Source: CAYSRC01 sp964446385 (GTDB lineage Bacteria; Bacillota; Clostridia; Oscillospirales; Ruminococcaceae). Taken from it: DNA of 64,000 nt. Under the pieces are notes generated by a model, which did no database searches, was not told where the DNA came from, and worked only from the letters and a program-made list of their open reading frames with translations. Shown one piece after another: positions 1 to 8,959 of the stretch. The stretch's first letter is position 1, and every line of letters begins with the position of its first letter. The stretch is taken from contig CAYUOH010000003.1 of assembly GCA_964446385.1 (NCBI GenBank), positions 133,382 to 197,381 on the forward strand, given 5' to 3'. Position numbers and translations under genes: made by a program.

Positions 1-1
1 C

Positions 2-145
2 CTTCTTCGCGAGCTGGACTACGATATGGTGTATATCTGCCCCGAAGGCTACGATCACAACTACTACAACTGGGACAAATACTTTAAAATCGCCATGGAA
101 GAATGGCTGCCCCTCACACGCAAACCGATATATTCCGGGAAATAA
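2..145 (+). CDS. C-terminal end of an esterase (alpha/beta hydrolase), cut by the window edge
   Basis: Only the last 47 codons are visible, in one open frame ending in TAA at 143-145. The tail contains YDMVYICPEGYDHNYYNWDK, which resembles the C-terminal strand, catalytic-His loop and final helix of the tributyrin-esterase/esterase-D type of alpha/beta hydrolase, where the His of the Ser-Asp-His triad sits just before an aromatic-rich Trp-Asp segment. The nucleophile region lies outside the window. The substrate cannot be told. It is followed at once by a terminator hairpin. Confidence 0.55.
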   Translation, partial: LLRELDYDMVYICPEGYDHNYYNWDKYFKIAMEEWLPLTRKPIYSGK

Positions 146-152
146 GCTAAAT

Positions 153-190
153 AAAAAGGACCTGCGCCATTTGGTACAGGTCCTTTTTTT
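153..190. terminator. Bidirectional rho-independent terminator
   Basis: The inverted repeat AAGGACCTG/CAGGTCCTT has A-rich sequence on its left and a run of seven T on its right. It lies between the converging esterase tail (+) and flavodiiron gene (-) and can serve both. Confidence 0.85.
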
Positions 191-200
191 GTATTGTTAT

Positions 201-1397
201 TTAGTCGGCTAAAAAATCTGCGACGATGTTCTGCGCCGTGTTTTCTTTTGTAAGCTCCTTCGCGAGATCGTCTATCTGAGCGCGGTTGTCATCGTTCATC
301 GCGGATATGATTCTGACATTTGTTTCAGTATATTCAATGTCCTTGCAGCATTCAAGCATCCTCTTCATGACCTTAGCAGCCTGGGGAGCCCAGGAACCGT
401 TTTCTATAAGGCCGATTGTCTTATTTCGGAATCCGCGTTCGGTCAGATGGTCAATAAATTCCTTCATGAAAGGAAAAATATCGGCATTGTAGGTTGTGGT
501 CGCGAGTACAAGCTTTCTATAGCGGAAAGCGTCTTCGACCGCCTCAGTTATATCGTCACGAGCAAGATCGGTAACTACTACTTCGGGGCATCCGTTCGCC
601 TTAAGCTTTTCGGCAAGAAGCTGAACAGCTTTCTTTGTGTTTCCGTAAACCGAGGTATATGCGATCACGACTCCCTCGCTCTCGGTCTCGTAGGAGGACC
701 AAGTATTGTAAAGGCCGAGATAGTACCCCAGATTTTCTGTCAGAACCGGTCCGTGAAGAGGACAAATTATCTGAATATCACGCCCGGCCGCTTTTTTCAG
801 CAACTCCTGAACCTGGGCACCGTATTTGCTTACGATGCCGAAATAATACCTGCGTGCTTCGCATGCCCATTCCTCTTCGAAATCCAATGCTCCGAATTTT
901 CCAAATCCGTCCGCCGAGAACAGTACCTTGTCAGTACTGTCATAGCTTACGATAACCTCCGGCCAGTGTACCATCGGCGCGGTTATAAATGTTAGCGTAT
1001 GCTTTCCGAGAGAGAGTGTATCGTTTTCTCCTACTACAATACTTCTGTCATCGAAACCGGTACCGAAGAAGTTCTTCATCATTTTAAAGGCTTTGTCGGA
1101 TGATACGACGAAAGCATCAGGATATGTATTCATGAAGTTGACGATGTTGGCGCTATGGTCGGGTTCCATATGATGGACTATAAGATAGTCCGGTTTCCTG
1201 TTTCCGAGTATGACCGAAAGATTACTAAACCATTCCTGTGTAAAATTTCTGTCCACCGTATCCATTACCGCGATTTTATCGTCAAGTATTACATAGCTGT
1301 TGTACGCTATTCCATTGGGGACAATATACTGTCCCTCGAAAAGGTCGATCTTGTGATCGTTGACGCCGACATATCTGATGTCGTTTGTAATATTCAT
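201..1397 (-). CDS. fprA: Flavodiiron protein (FprA-type O2/NO reductase)
   Basis: This 398-residue protein has a metallo-beta-lactamase-like N-terminal domain with the diiron motif HHMEPDHS (H76-x-E78-x-D80-H81), then a C-terminal flavodoxin domain whose FMN loop is YTSVYGNTKKA near residue 255. Family knowledge: such proteins are cytoplasmic and reduce O2 to water, or NO, with electrons from rubredoxin or F420-type donors, which fits an anaerobe. The start chosen is the ATG at 1395-1397, because AGGAG lies 8 bases upstream; a longer frame to 1487 has no ribosome site and adds 30 unconserved residues. The gene stands alone and is transcribed away from the dehydrogenase at 1575. Confidence 0.93.
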   Translation of the reverse strand: MNITNDIRYVGVNDHKIDLFEGQYIVPNGIAYNSYVILDDKIAVMDTVDRNFTQEWFSNLSVILGNRKPDYLIVHHMEPDHSANIVNFMNTYPDAFVVSSDKAFKMMKNFFGTGFDDRSIVVGENDTLSLGKHTLTFITAPMVHWPEVIVSYDSTDKVLFSADGFGKFGALDFEEEWACEARRYYFGIVSKYGAQVQELLKKAAGRDIQIICPLHGPVLTENLGYYLGLYNTWSSYETESEGVVIAYTSVYGNTKKAVQLLAEKLKANGCPEVVVTDLARDDITEAVEDAFRYRKLVLATTTYNADIFPFMKEFIDHLTERGFRNKTIGLIENGSWAPQAAKVMKRMLECCKDIEYTETNVRIISAMNDDNRAQIDDLAKELTKENTAQNIVADFLAD

Positions 1398-1574
1398 GGG
1401 GGTGTCTCCTGTTTTTTTATTTACTGTTATTTCTCCAGTCCATACACAATTATTTATTATATATGCATTTCTATCCGGTTTAAACATTAAAAGCTGAATT
1501 TTAGAAGTTGCTTTGGCCCCGGGGATAATATATTATTCAGATATAAACATAATACACGGTAAAAGGCGCTTACT

Positions 1575-2525
1575 ATGAAAAAGATTCTTGTAGCGGTCCC
1601 CTTCAATGACGAACAGAAGCAAGCTCTGCGCGATATTGCCCCGAGCTGTGGGTTTATTTTCAAATCTCCTTCGGAGGTTTCTTCCGAAGAGGCTAATTCA
1701 GCCGATGTGATTATCGGCAACATCCCGGCCTCTCTCCTACACGCCCCGCAAAACCTTGAATGGTTCCAACTAAACTCCGCCGGAGCCGATTCCTACGTAA
1801 AGCCTGGCGTTCTCGCAGATTCCACAATCCTTACAACCGCCAGCGGTGCATACGACGTATCGGTAGCCGAACATGCCATGGCTTTGTATCTGTCTCTCTG
1901 CAAAAAACTCTATATATGCCGCGACGCGCAGAACAAATCGGAATGGGCCCGCATCGAAGCGGTAGACAGTCCCTTCTTCCATACCGTAGTTATTACCGGC
2001 TACGGCAATATCGGCCGTTACTGCGGTAAAATCTGCAAGGCTCTTGGTTGTCATGTAATAGGAATCAACCGAACGAATACTTCCGACCCCGGCGACGCCG
2101 ATGAGATTTACGCAGCCGATAAAATCGACGAAATACTTCCCCGTGCCGACGCTGTCATAAGCTTCCTTCCCGGTACGGCCGAGTCAAAGGATTACTTTAA
2201 CGCAAAACGCCTTGCTCTCATGAAGCCCACCGCTTTTCTTATCAACTGCGGCCGGGGCAACAGCGTCAACCATGACGCACTATACGAAGTTCTGAAGAAC
2301 GGCACAATTGCCGCCGCGGCTCTCGACGTTACCGAACCGGAGCCTCTTCCAGCCGACAGCCCCATGTGGAAACTTGAGAATCTTGTCATAAGCCCCCATT
2401 CTGCCGGAGGCTACAGGATGGATTACACCGTCCGCAAGATAGCCTCCATCGTCGGTGAAAACCTCACCCGCTTTATCTCAGGCAAACCCCTCAACAATAT
2501 CGTCGACAGAAAACTGGGATATTAG
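1575..2525 (+). CDS. D-isomer-specific 2-hydroxyacid dehydrogenase
   Basis: This 316-residue NAD(P)-dependent oxidoreductase has the Rossmann motif GYGNIGRYCG starting at residue 142. The catalytic set of the family is visible: Arg in NCGRGNSVNHDAL, Glu in TEPEPLPADSPMW and His in ISPHSAGG. The length is normal for the GyaR/SerA-short/lactate-dehydrogenase superfamily. The substrate is not predictable; hydroxypyruvate, glyoxylate or a branched 2-oxoacid are all possible. The ribosome site is weak (AAAGG about 9 bases upstream). It is a single gene with a strong terminator just after the stop. Confidence 0.88.
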   Translation: MKKILVAVPFNDEQKQALRDIAPSCGFIFKSPSEVSSEEANSADVIIGNIPASLLHAPQNLEWFQLNSAGADSYVKPGVLADSTILTTASGAYDVSVAEHAMALYLSLCKKLYICRDAQNKSEWARIEAVDSPFFHTVVITGYGNIGRYCGKICKALGCHVIGINRTNTSDPGDADEIYAADKIDEILPRADAVISFLPGTAESKDYFNAKRLALMKPTAFLINCGRGNSVNHDALYEVLKNGTIAAAALDVTEPEPLPADSPMWKLENLVISPHSAGGYRMDYTVRKIASIVGENLTRFISGKPLNNIVDRKLGY

Positions 2526-2560
2526 TTAAATATTCATCCGATAACAACAGATAATCCGTA

Positions 2561-2594
2561 AAACAAAAGCCCTGCTTATGCAGGGCTTTTGTTT
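2561..2594. terminator. Bidirectional terminator between convergent genes
   Basis: Perfect 14-base arms AAACAAAAGCCCTG and CAGGGCTTTTGTTT flank a six-base loop. The U-tract is built into the stem, so the hairpin works in both directions. It ends at the stop codon of the AbrB-family gene. Confidence 0.88.
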
Positions 2595-3643
2595 TATCCA
2601 ATCAATTTACAGATAATTTTTATCATTGTAGGAAAGAACGCTACCACAAAGAACAGTCTGCAGGTTTGAAGTACCGAAACCTTCAGTGTATCAGCCCCCA
2701 TCTCTTCTGAAAGCAGCGCCATCTCCTGCAGTCCTCCGGGCGTCGATGCAAACATTGCCGTCGCGAAATCAAGGTCGGTAAATCTGTTTATCAGCCATGA
2801 CGTTATGAAGATAAATGCAAGAATGGCTACAGTCATGATCAGTATCGGAAGTATCAGTTTGTCAAGCGACTTGAGACTATCCCTCGCAAGCCTTGTTCCC
2901 AGATAACTTCCACTGCAAATCTGCATTCCTGTCTGAATATTAATCGGGAATTTATTCTTGCCTCGGAATATTGTGAACAGCGCGCCACCAACCATTCCAC
3001 CTATAAGAGCGCCCGCTGTAATCTTAAGGAAATAGAATATCATTCCCACAACCGCCGATACAAGAATCAGAAGACAGAATTTTGCCCAGTCGGTTTTTTT
3101 TACCGATATTGCCGTGTCCGAGCTTCCAGCTCCAGTCTTTACCTTTCCGCTGTTCATCAGTTTCTTGAATATGGGCGGACAAAAGCTGAAGATTATCAAA
3201 AGTCGGAACACCTGAAGTATCGCTACATAACTTGAATCCGCCCCAAGCTCCTCGCTTATGAGAGCCATGTCGCTCACTCCTCCGGGTGCGGTCGCGAAAA
3301 GGGCAGTAGGCACATCAAACACTGTGAATCTGGTAAGCACAACACCGAAGAAAAGGTTCAGCAGTACCACTCCCAGAAGAAGGAATATAAGCGGCTTTAC
3401 AATAATCTTTAGCTCGCGGAGTTCATCTTTTCCTACCTTGACTCCTATCAGTGCTCCGCTGAAAATCTGAACGCCCGTTTTAATATCGGAATAAAAAAAG
3501 CCCCTGTCGGTAAGCAGATTAAAGACGACTACGAAAAACATCGCCCCAACCATCGCCCCGGAAGGAACCTTGAGTTTTTTGAAAAGCAGCCCACCCGCTA
3601 CGCCGACAGCAAGGGTAACAGCAAATCGCATAATGTCTGTCAT
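2594..3643 (-). CDS. AbrB-family (PF05145-type) membrane protein, putative transporter
   Basis: This 349-residue, very hydrophobic protein is an internal duplication of about 165 residues. The two copies carry the matching signatures TAPGGVSDMALISEELGAD and STPGGLQEMALLSEEMGAD, each followed by a hydrophobic helix. This is the layout of the AbrB duplication family of inner-membrane proteins, unrelated to the DNA-binding AbrB. About ten transmembrane segments are expected. The transported compound is unknown. A good ribosome site (GGAGG) lies 6 bases before the ATG. Confidence 0.85.
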   Translation of the reverse strand: MTDIMRFAVTLAVGVAGGLLFKKLKVPSGAMVGAMFFVVVFNLLTDRGFFYSDIKTGVQIFSGALIGVKVGKDELRELKIIVKPLIFLLLGVVLLNLFFGVVLTRFTVFDVPTALFATAPGGVSDMALISEELGADSSYVAILQVFRLLIIFSFCPPIFKKLMNSGKVKTGAGSSDTAISVKKTDWAKFCLLILVSAVVGMIFYFLKITAGALIGGMVGGALFTIFRGKNKFPINIQTGMQICSGSYLGTRLARDSLKSLDKLILPILIMTVAILAFIFITSWLINRFTDLDFATAMFASTPGGLQEMALLSEEMGADTLKVSVLQTCRLFFVVAFFPTMIKIICKLIG

Positions 3644-3774
3644 AAAAAAGCCTCCGGTAATTTTGAATGTTGAAGTAAATGCCGGTACTGCAGGTATTCA
3701 CATGAGAATCAGGTTAATGCTTTTTTATAATCAGATTTCGGAGGAATGGGTATGATAAAACTTTTAGTAATATA

Positions 3775-4746
3775 TTATGCTTTGAAAGTATATACCGTGC
3801 GAAGCTCTGTCTCGGTGGATATCGTAACGCTGTGCTTGTCGCAGTTGAACATAATAATACGCACACGTTCCTTCGGGTCACTTCCGTCGTCAGAAACGGC
3901 ACGACATCTCTGAAGCAAAGACCAGATATACTCCCCGCGCATCACTCCGCGGACAGCTGTAAGAGTATTATTTATGATACCAACGCGAGGGTCGTCCTTG
4001 TAAAGACTCTCGTTCTTTTTTTCGGGTGATATGGCATAATCGTTATGCGTGTACTGTACCCTGTTGGAAGGACAAACGACGTGCATTTTGCTTTTGCGGT
4101 ATTCGACAACGGCGCTCCGTCCTGAGGGATCCGCAAGATGAAAATGGCATGACTGTCCTAGCTTTCCCCGCATATCGAATGAGCTGAACATACGCAGCGC
4201 CTCGTCCACGTTTGCGCAGCGTTCAAGCGCAGTACGCACCGCAACGCCCGCTATGATGCGAGGACGACCTATTTTCTGATTTATGATACATCCTTGTACG
4301 GGTACTGCGCAGACCGCAAGTCCCTTTTCATTTATTCCGTCGGTACACGTAAAAGGAGCTGCGCACAGAGCATCAATATTTTTTGATACACGCCTGAAAG
4401 GGACCCTGAACGGAAACATCACATGGTTCTCGGTGGCAAGCGCTATACTTCGGTATCCTTCGCTTGGGACCATTTTAACAGCAATAGTGGCGTGGTCGCC
4501 CGAGTGCATGCTCCGGCACAGCATGTGGTTTCCGTCGGGTTCGAAGCAGTTGAAAGTACAGTCGGTCATTTTTTCGGGAACGTCCGTCAGCTTTGTCACA
4601 AACTTGTAGAATTTCGATCTGACAAAAAGGGCAAGACTAACAGGACCCGACACTCCGCGGTGCAGTAGCTTTGAAAGTCTGCAGTCGTCGAGAGCGTTGA
4701 GGATATACATATTGGCATCAAGTTTTTGCAGTATGTTACGACTCAT
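3775..4746 (-). CDS. Linear amide C-N hydrolase (choloylglycine hydrolase/penicillin acylase-like Ntn hydrolase)
   Basis: The protein (323 residues from the ATG at 4746) carries CTFNCFEPDGNHMLCRSMHS, the likely N-terminal-nucleophile region. It also has GINEKGLAVCAVPVQG, HFHLADPSGRSAVVEY and QYTHNDYAIS, which match conserved blocks of the choloylglycine-hydrolase superfamily. Family members hydrolyse amides such as bile-salt conjugates, penicillin V or N-acyl amino acids. About 60 residues precede the candidate nucleophile (Cys63 from this start), longer than in classical bile-salt hydrolases where Cys is residue 2, so either there is a propeptide or the enzyme is divergent. A TTG start at 4764 is possible. 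Substrate unknown. Confidence 0.75.
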   Translation of the reverse strand: MSRNILQKLDANMYILNALDDCRLSKLLHRGVSGPVSLALFVRSKFYKFVTKLTDVPEKMTDCTFNCFEPDGNHMLCRSMHSGDHATIAVKMVPSEGYRSIALATENHVMFPFRVPFRRVSKNIDALCAAPFTCTDGINEKGLAVCAVPVQGCIINQKIGRPRIIAGVAVRTALERCANVDEALRMFSSFDMRGKLGQSCHFHLADPSGRSAVVEYRKSKMHVVCPSNRVQYTHNDYAISPEKKNESLYKDDPRVGIINNTLTAVRGVMRGEYIWSLLQRCRAVSDDGSDPKERVRIIMFNCDKHSVTISTETELRTVYTFKA

Positions 4747-4925
4747 TATGCCCTGTTCTCCCAATATAAATATACACTGGTAATTATACCTCCCGCAGGT
4801 CTTTTACACAACCTGAAATCGTACAAAATACCAAACTTTTGCCGATTTATAAATGGTGTGTTTTGTGGTAGAATAAAATAGTATTTTTATGTATCATCAT
4901 TCAGAAATTCCGGAGCTCTCTTTTT

Positions 4926-6452
4926 ATGAAAAATTCTTCAGGAATTATTTCTTTGATTGTAGTTATCGCACTGATGATAACTTTTTCATTTTCCTGCCCT
5001 GCCGTATCGGCGGCGGACGGGGATACTTTCCCGGTTGAGCAGTATCTTGATGAGATTGCGGACAGTCTCTGCAAAGAGAACAAATCGAAATCGCTCCAGA
5101 AGCTTCTTGACGGCCCTTTTTCAGACAACCCTGCAGGCGGTGCCGAATGGTATGTCATGGCCTTTCGAAACAGATATACAGATCTATATTTCGAAACTTA
5201 CCGTTATTCGCTTGAGCAGTACGTCAAGGAAAACAATATCAAGTCCGAGACTACCCGTCTGCGTCTCGCTCTGGCTCTCCACTCGCTTGACAGTGAGGCT
5301 GATTTTGATTCAGGTATTAAGGACCTTTCGGAGCAAAGCGGTATCATGTCCTGGGTTTTCTGCCTTCACCTTGCCAACAACGGCATCGAAGGAAAGCTCT
5401 CTTCCGGAGAGCTCATTGATATAATTCTCGGATACGTCCATCCCGACGGCGGCTGGTCGGTTCTCGGTGACGAGAGCGACCCTGATGTTACTGCGATGAC
5501 AGTTCAGGCTCTTGCGCCACATACTGAAAATGCAGACGTACGCAGCGCTGTCGAAAACGGAATTCGATTCCTTTCGAATGCGCAGCAGTCCGACGGAGGG
5601 TACTACAGCATGGGTGCCCTCAACTGTGAAAGCAGCTGTCAGGTACTTATGGCTCTCTGTTCTGTAGGTATCGATGCCGAGGAGGACATAAGATTTACAA
5701 AAAACGGAAACACGGTTTTCGACGCTATAAGGGGTTTCGAAGCCTCCCCGGGCAAATACTGCCACGTAAAGGGTGACGGGGGCAACACAGCCTGCACCAC
5801 TCAGGTATATCTTGCCTTTTCCTGCTATGATATTTTCCTTAAAGGGAACGAGGCTTTTTATGTGTTCGGGCCGCTTGTTGAGGGGAAAGCTCCTCCCACA
5901 CAAATTTCTTTTAAATCCTGGCTTTATATTGCCACAGCTGCTGCGTTTCTTATTTACTGCACGGTTATGTTCCTTCGCGGAAAGCGCAAGGCAAAAGGGT
6001 ATATTTTCGCCCTCTGCGCACTTATGGCCGTTACCGCAGCAATTACCTTTGTTAACGTAAGCTCTCCCGAAAAATATTACGGCGATTCCTCTGTCGGAAA
6101 TACTGAAACATTTATCACAATAGACTGTTCGTCCATTGCCGGTCAGAGGGACTATATCCCTGTTGACGGCATGATCCTTAACAAAGTTCCTGTAATGATT
6201 TCAGATGGGGACACCGCCCTTGAACAGCTTGTCCTCGCCACTAAACAGCATGAGCTTCAGCTCGAATTCGACGGTACCGGCTACGTCTGCGGCCTCGGAA
6301 ACGTTTACGAGTTCGATTTCGGCAATCTTTCCGGATGGGTGTTTAGGGTGAACGGCGAAACTCCCGGAAAAGGAAGCTATGATGTGATCCTTCAAGAGGG
6401 TGACAGCGTAGAATGGATATACAGCCTGGAGCTTGGAAAAGATATAGATTAA
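4926..6452 (+). CDS. Membrane-tethered transcobalamin/intrinsic-factor-like protein (prenyltransferase-type repeats + DUF4430)
   Basis: This 508-residue protein shows, in order: a signal peptide (residues 1-30), an alpha/alpha-barrel region with prenyltransferase/squalene-cyclase-type repeats (HPDGGWSVLGDESDPDVTAM near 172, SDGGYYSMG near 222, GNTACTTQVYLAF near 290), a hairpin of two transmembrane helices near 330-377 split by RGKRKAKG, and a C-terminal domain with the features of DUF4430 (WVFRVNGETPGKGSYDVILQ and the ending WIYSLELG). An alpha6/alpha6 barrel plus a DUF4430 beta domain is the architecture of animal intrinsic factor and transcobalamin. Here both halves would face outside, joined through the membrane. 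It is followed after 21 bases by ecfT, so it probably captures the substrate of that ECF transporter; cobalamin is the inferred ligand. GGAG lies 9 bases before the ATG. Confidence 0.72.
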   Translation: MKNSSGIISLIVVIALMITFSFSCPAVSAADGDTFPVEQYLDEIADSLCKENKSKSLQKLLDGPFSDNPAGGAEWYVMAFRNRYTDLYFETYRYSLEQYVKENNIKSETTRLRLALALHSLDSEADFDSGIKDLSEQSGIMSWVFCLHLANNGIEGKLSSGELIDIILGYVHPDGGWSVLGDESDPDVTAMTVQALAPHTENADVRSAVENGIRFLSNAQQSDGGYYSMGALNCESSCQVLMALCSVGIDAEEDIRFTKNGNTVFDAIRGFEASPGKYCHVKGDGGNTACTTQVYLAFSCYDIFLKGNEAFYVFGPLVEGKAPPTQISFKSWLYIATAAAFLIYCTVMFLRGKRKAKGYIFALCALMAVTAAITFVNVSSPEKYYGDSSVGNTETFITIDCSSIAGQRDYIPVDGMILNKVPVMISDGDTALEQLVLATKQHELQLEFDGTGYVCGLGNVYEFDFGNLSGWVFRVNGETPGKGSYDVILQEGDSVEWIYSLELGKDID

Positions 6453-6473
6453 TCATATCGGAGTATTAGTAAA

Positions 6474-7352
6474 TTGACCGGATTTGTCGACTTCAACCCG
6501 AGTGCAGTGTTCATCTACTACATGTGCGTGACGGTTCCCGCCATGTTCTGCATGAACCCCGTGCTGATGGCTATATCCTTTGCGGGTGGCCTTGCCTGGT
6601 ATATTGTATTCAACAACAGACAGAACCTGAAAAGGCTGCTGTTCTTCTTTGTTGTACCTCTGTTGGGTGCTATTGTAAATCCGGTTTTTAACCACAAAGG
6701 CTCCACGTATCTCTTCTTTGTCAACAACAGCGCGGTAACGCTTGAATCGGTTGTCTACGGTGCCGTAAGCGGCCTTATGATAGGCGCTGTGCTTGTGTGG
6801 TTTGCCTCATTTTCGCAGATAATGACTACCGACCGTCTTCTATACGTTTTCGGAGGTCTGTCACCTAAGCTGGCGCTCATTCTTTCAATGACCCTGCGCT
6901 ACATTCCACTCTTTCGCCGTCAGATTGCAAAAACAAATTCGTCACAGCGTGCACTGGGCCTGTACGACGAGGATACTGTTCCCGACAGAATTCGGGGGGG
7001 CATGAGGATCTTCTCGGTAATGGTAACCTGGGCGCTTGAGAACGGCGTTATAACGGCCGACAGCATGACAGCCCGGGGCTACGGAGTCGGACGGCGAAGC
7101 CGCTTTGCAATATTCAGATGGCGGCGTTCGGATATGGTCCTTACCGTTATTTCTGTTGTTTTGTTTGCCGGTGTCGTATGCGGCATAGGCCTTAAATACA
7201 TATCCTTTGAGTTTTTCCCCGTATTCGCGCCCGTTCCCCTTTCGGGACAGGCCGTCACGGTATACGTGATGTACGGGATTCTGGTGGCAATACCTGTGAT
7301 AATACAGATGAAGGAGGATGCGAGATGGAATTACTTGAAGTCAACAATTTAA
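6474..7352 (+). CDS. ecfT: ECF transporter transmembrane component EcfT
   Basis: This 292-residue membrane protein has about six helices and the coupling-helix motif DSMTARGYG near residue 200, the Ala-Arg-Gly signature by which EcfT touches the ATPases. It starts at TTG (6474) with GGAG ten bases upstream; no ATG fits. It overlaps the ATPase gene by 28 bases, so the two are co-transcribed and probably translationally coupled. Its role is to link ATP hydrolysis to toppling of the S-component for vitamin uptake. Confidence 0.88.
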   Translation: MTGFVDFNPSAVFIYYMCVTVPAMFCMNPVLMAISFAGGLAWYIVFNNRQNLKRLLFFFVVPLLGAIVNPVFNHKGSTYLFFVNNSAVTLESVVYGAVSGLMIGAVLVWFASFSQIMTTDRLLYVFGGLSPKLALILSMTLRYIPLFRRQIAKTNSSQRALGLYDEDTVPDRIRGGMRIFSVMVTWALENGVITADSMTARGYGVGRRSRFAIFRWRRSDMVLTVISVVLFAGVVCGIGLKYISFEFFPVFAPVPLSGQAVTVYVMYGILVAIPVIIQMKEDARWNYLKSTI

Positions 7353-8959
7353 GCTTTAAATATGTTTTAAACTCCGAAGAAACGCTACATGATATAAGCT
7401 TTTCTCTCAGCGAGGGCGACTTTCTTGTTGTTTCCGGACCTACGGGCTGCGGTAAATCCACCCTTCTTCGCATGCTCAAACGCGAGCTTACCCCCGCCGG
7501 CGAACAAAGCGGAAGCATTAAGTTCGGCGGCGTAGACCTTTCGGATCTTGACGACCGTATGGCTGCATCTGCCATAGGATTTGTGCTTCAGCTCCCCGAG
7601 CAGCAGATTGTTACCGACAAGGTCTGGCACGAGCTTGCCTTCGGCTTAGAAAACATGAACGTTCCCCGTGATTCTATCCGGCGTCGTGTGGCGGAAATGG
7701 CAGGGTATTTCGGCATTGAGGACTGGTACGAAAAATCTACAGACGAGCTTTCGGGCGGTCAAAAGCAGCTTCTAAATCTCGCGGCCATAATGGTGATGCA
7801 GCCCCTGCTGCTTATTCTTGATGAGCCTACATCCCAGCTTGACCCCATCGCTGCGTCTGATTTTCTCGCCACGGTTCAGAAACTAAATCGTGAGATGGGT
7901 CTTACCGTTATTCTTGTCGAGCATCGTCTGGACGAGGCTGTGCCTATGTCCAACAAGTTGATGATTATGGAAGACGGCTGCATCGTGATGCTTGACAGTC
8001 CCTCCACCGTCTGTTCGTCAATAAAGGACCGTCTGAATCTTTACGAGGCTATGCCTGTCCCGGTAAAACTTTTCAACAGGTTCGAAACAGACGGCGAGTG
8101 TCCCCTAACCGTCCAACAGGGGCGCAATTGGATTGATGTCAATTTTGGAAACAGAATTCAGGAAGAACCTCTTCCAGCTCCCGCTCTGTCCAACAATACG
8201 GTGATGGAGCTTAAGGACATCCGTTTCAGATACAGCCGTAACTCCGACGACGTTCTGCGTGACACAAACCTGACCATCCGCGAAGGCGAGCTTCTCTGCA
8301 TTCTCGGCGGCAACGGAAGCGGAAAAAGTACCGTTATGTCTGCAATGGCGGGAATCAACCGTCCCTACAGCGGAAGCATCACGGTTTTCAAAAAGGATAT
8401 AAAGGAATACCGTGGTAACAGTCTCTACAACGGCTGTATCGCCATGCTGCCTCAGGATGTACAGACGGTCTTTCTGAAAAATACTGTCCGTGAGGAGTTG
8501 GCGGACGCGATGACTTCCGCCGCTGACCTTCCTTACGATCTTGAACCCTTAATGGACAAACACCCTTACGACCTATCGGGCGGCGAACAGCAGCTGGTTG
8601 CCCTTGCAAAAGTACTTGCGGCCGGACCGAAAATCCTTCTTCTTGACGAACCCACAAAAGGACTTGACGCGAGCGCCTCGGCCGGTATTTCCCTCATTCT
8701 AAAGGATCTAAAAGCCAGGGGTACTACGATCATTGTGGTGACCCACGACTTGGAATTCGCGGCAATTACAGCCGACCGGTGCGCTCTGTTTTTCAGAGGC
8801 GAAATAACTTCGGTCGAGGAACCTCGCGTCTTCTTCTCGGAAAACAATTTTTATACCACCGCCGTCAGCCGAATGACACGCGGATATTTCAACAGATGCG
8901 TCACACTAGACGACGCAGAAAGAATGTGCAGGCTACAGACAGATGCTTTTAACCGGTAA
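7325..8959 (+). CDS. ecfA: ECF transporter ATPase, fused A-A' (two ABC domains in one chain)
   Basis: This 544-residue protein contains two complete ABC modules. The first has Walker A GPTGCGKST (38-46), signature LSGGQKQ and Walker B with DEPT; the second has Walker A GGNGSGKST near 330, signature LSGGEQQ and LLLDEPTKG. Most ECF systems encode EcfA and EcfA' as two genes, so this is the fused form also known from dedicated systems such as CbrU/YkoD. The ribosome site AAGGAGG sits inside the end of ecfT. The end overlaps the S-component gene by 17 bases. Confidence 0.92.
   Translation: MELLEVNNLSFKYVLNSEETLHDISFSLSEGDFLVVSGPTGCGKSTLLRMLKRELTPAGEQSGSIKFGGVDLSDLDDRMAASAIGFVLQLPEQQIVTDKVWHELAFGLENMNVPRDSIRRRVAEMAGYFGIEDWYEKSTDELSGGQKQLLNLAAIMVMQPLLLILDEPTSQLDPIAASDFLATVQKLNREMGLTVILVEHRLDEAVPMSNKLMIMEDGCIVMLDSPSTVCSSIKDRLNLYEAMPVPVKLFNRFETDGECPLTVQQGRNWIDVNFGNRIQEEPLPAPALSNNTVMELKDIRFRYSRNSDDVLRDTNLTIREGELLCILGGNGSGKSTVMSAMAGINRPYSGSITVFKKDIKEYRGNSLYNGCIAMLPQDVQTVFLKNTVREELADAMTSAADLPYDLEPLMDKHPYDLSGGEQQLVALAKVLAAGPKILLLDEPTKGLDASASAGISLILKDLKARGTTIIVVTHDLEFAAITADRCALFFRGEITSVEEPRVFFSENNFYTTAVSRMTRGYFNRCVTLDDAERMCRLQTDAFNR

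Noticed and set aside
4839..4874. TTGCCG/TAGAAT as promoter of the ECF operon
   Set aside because: The spacing is 24 bases, too long; TTTATA at a proper distance is a poor -35. Left uncalled.
4747..4925. Search for a cobalamin riboswitch before the transcobalamin-like gene
   Set aside because: The gap is only 179 bases and holds no B12-box-like sequence or large fold.
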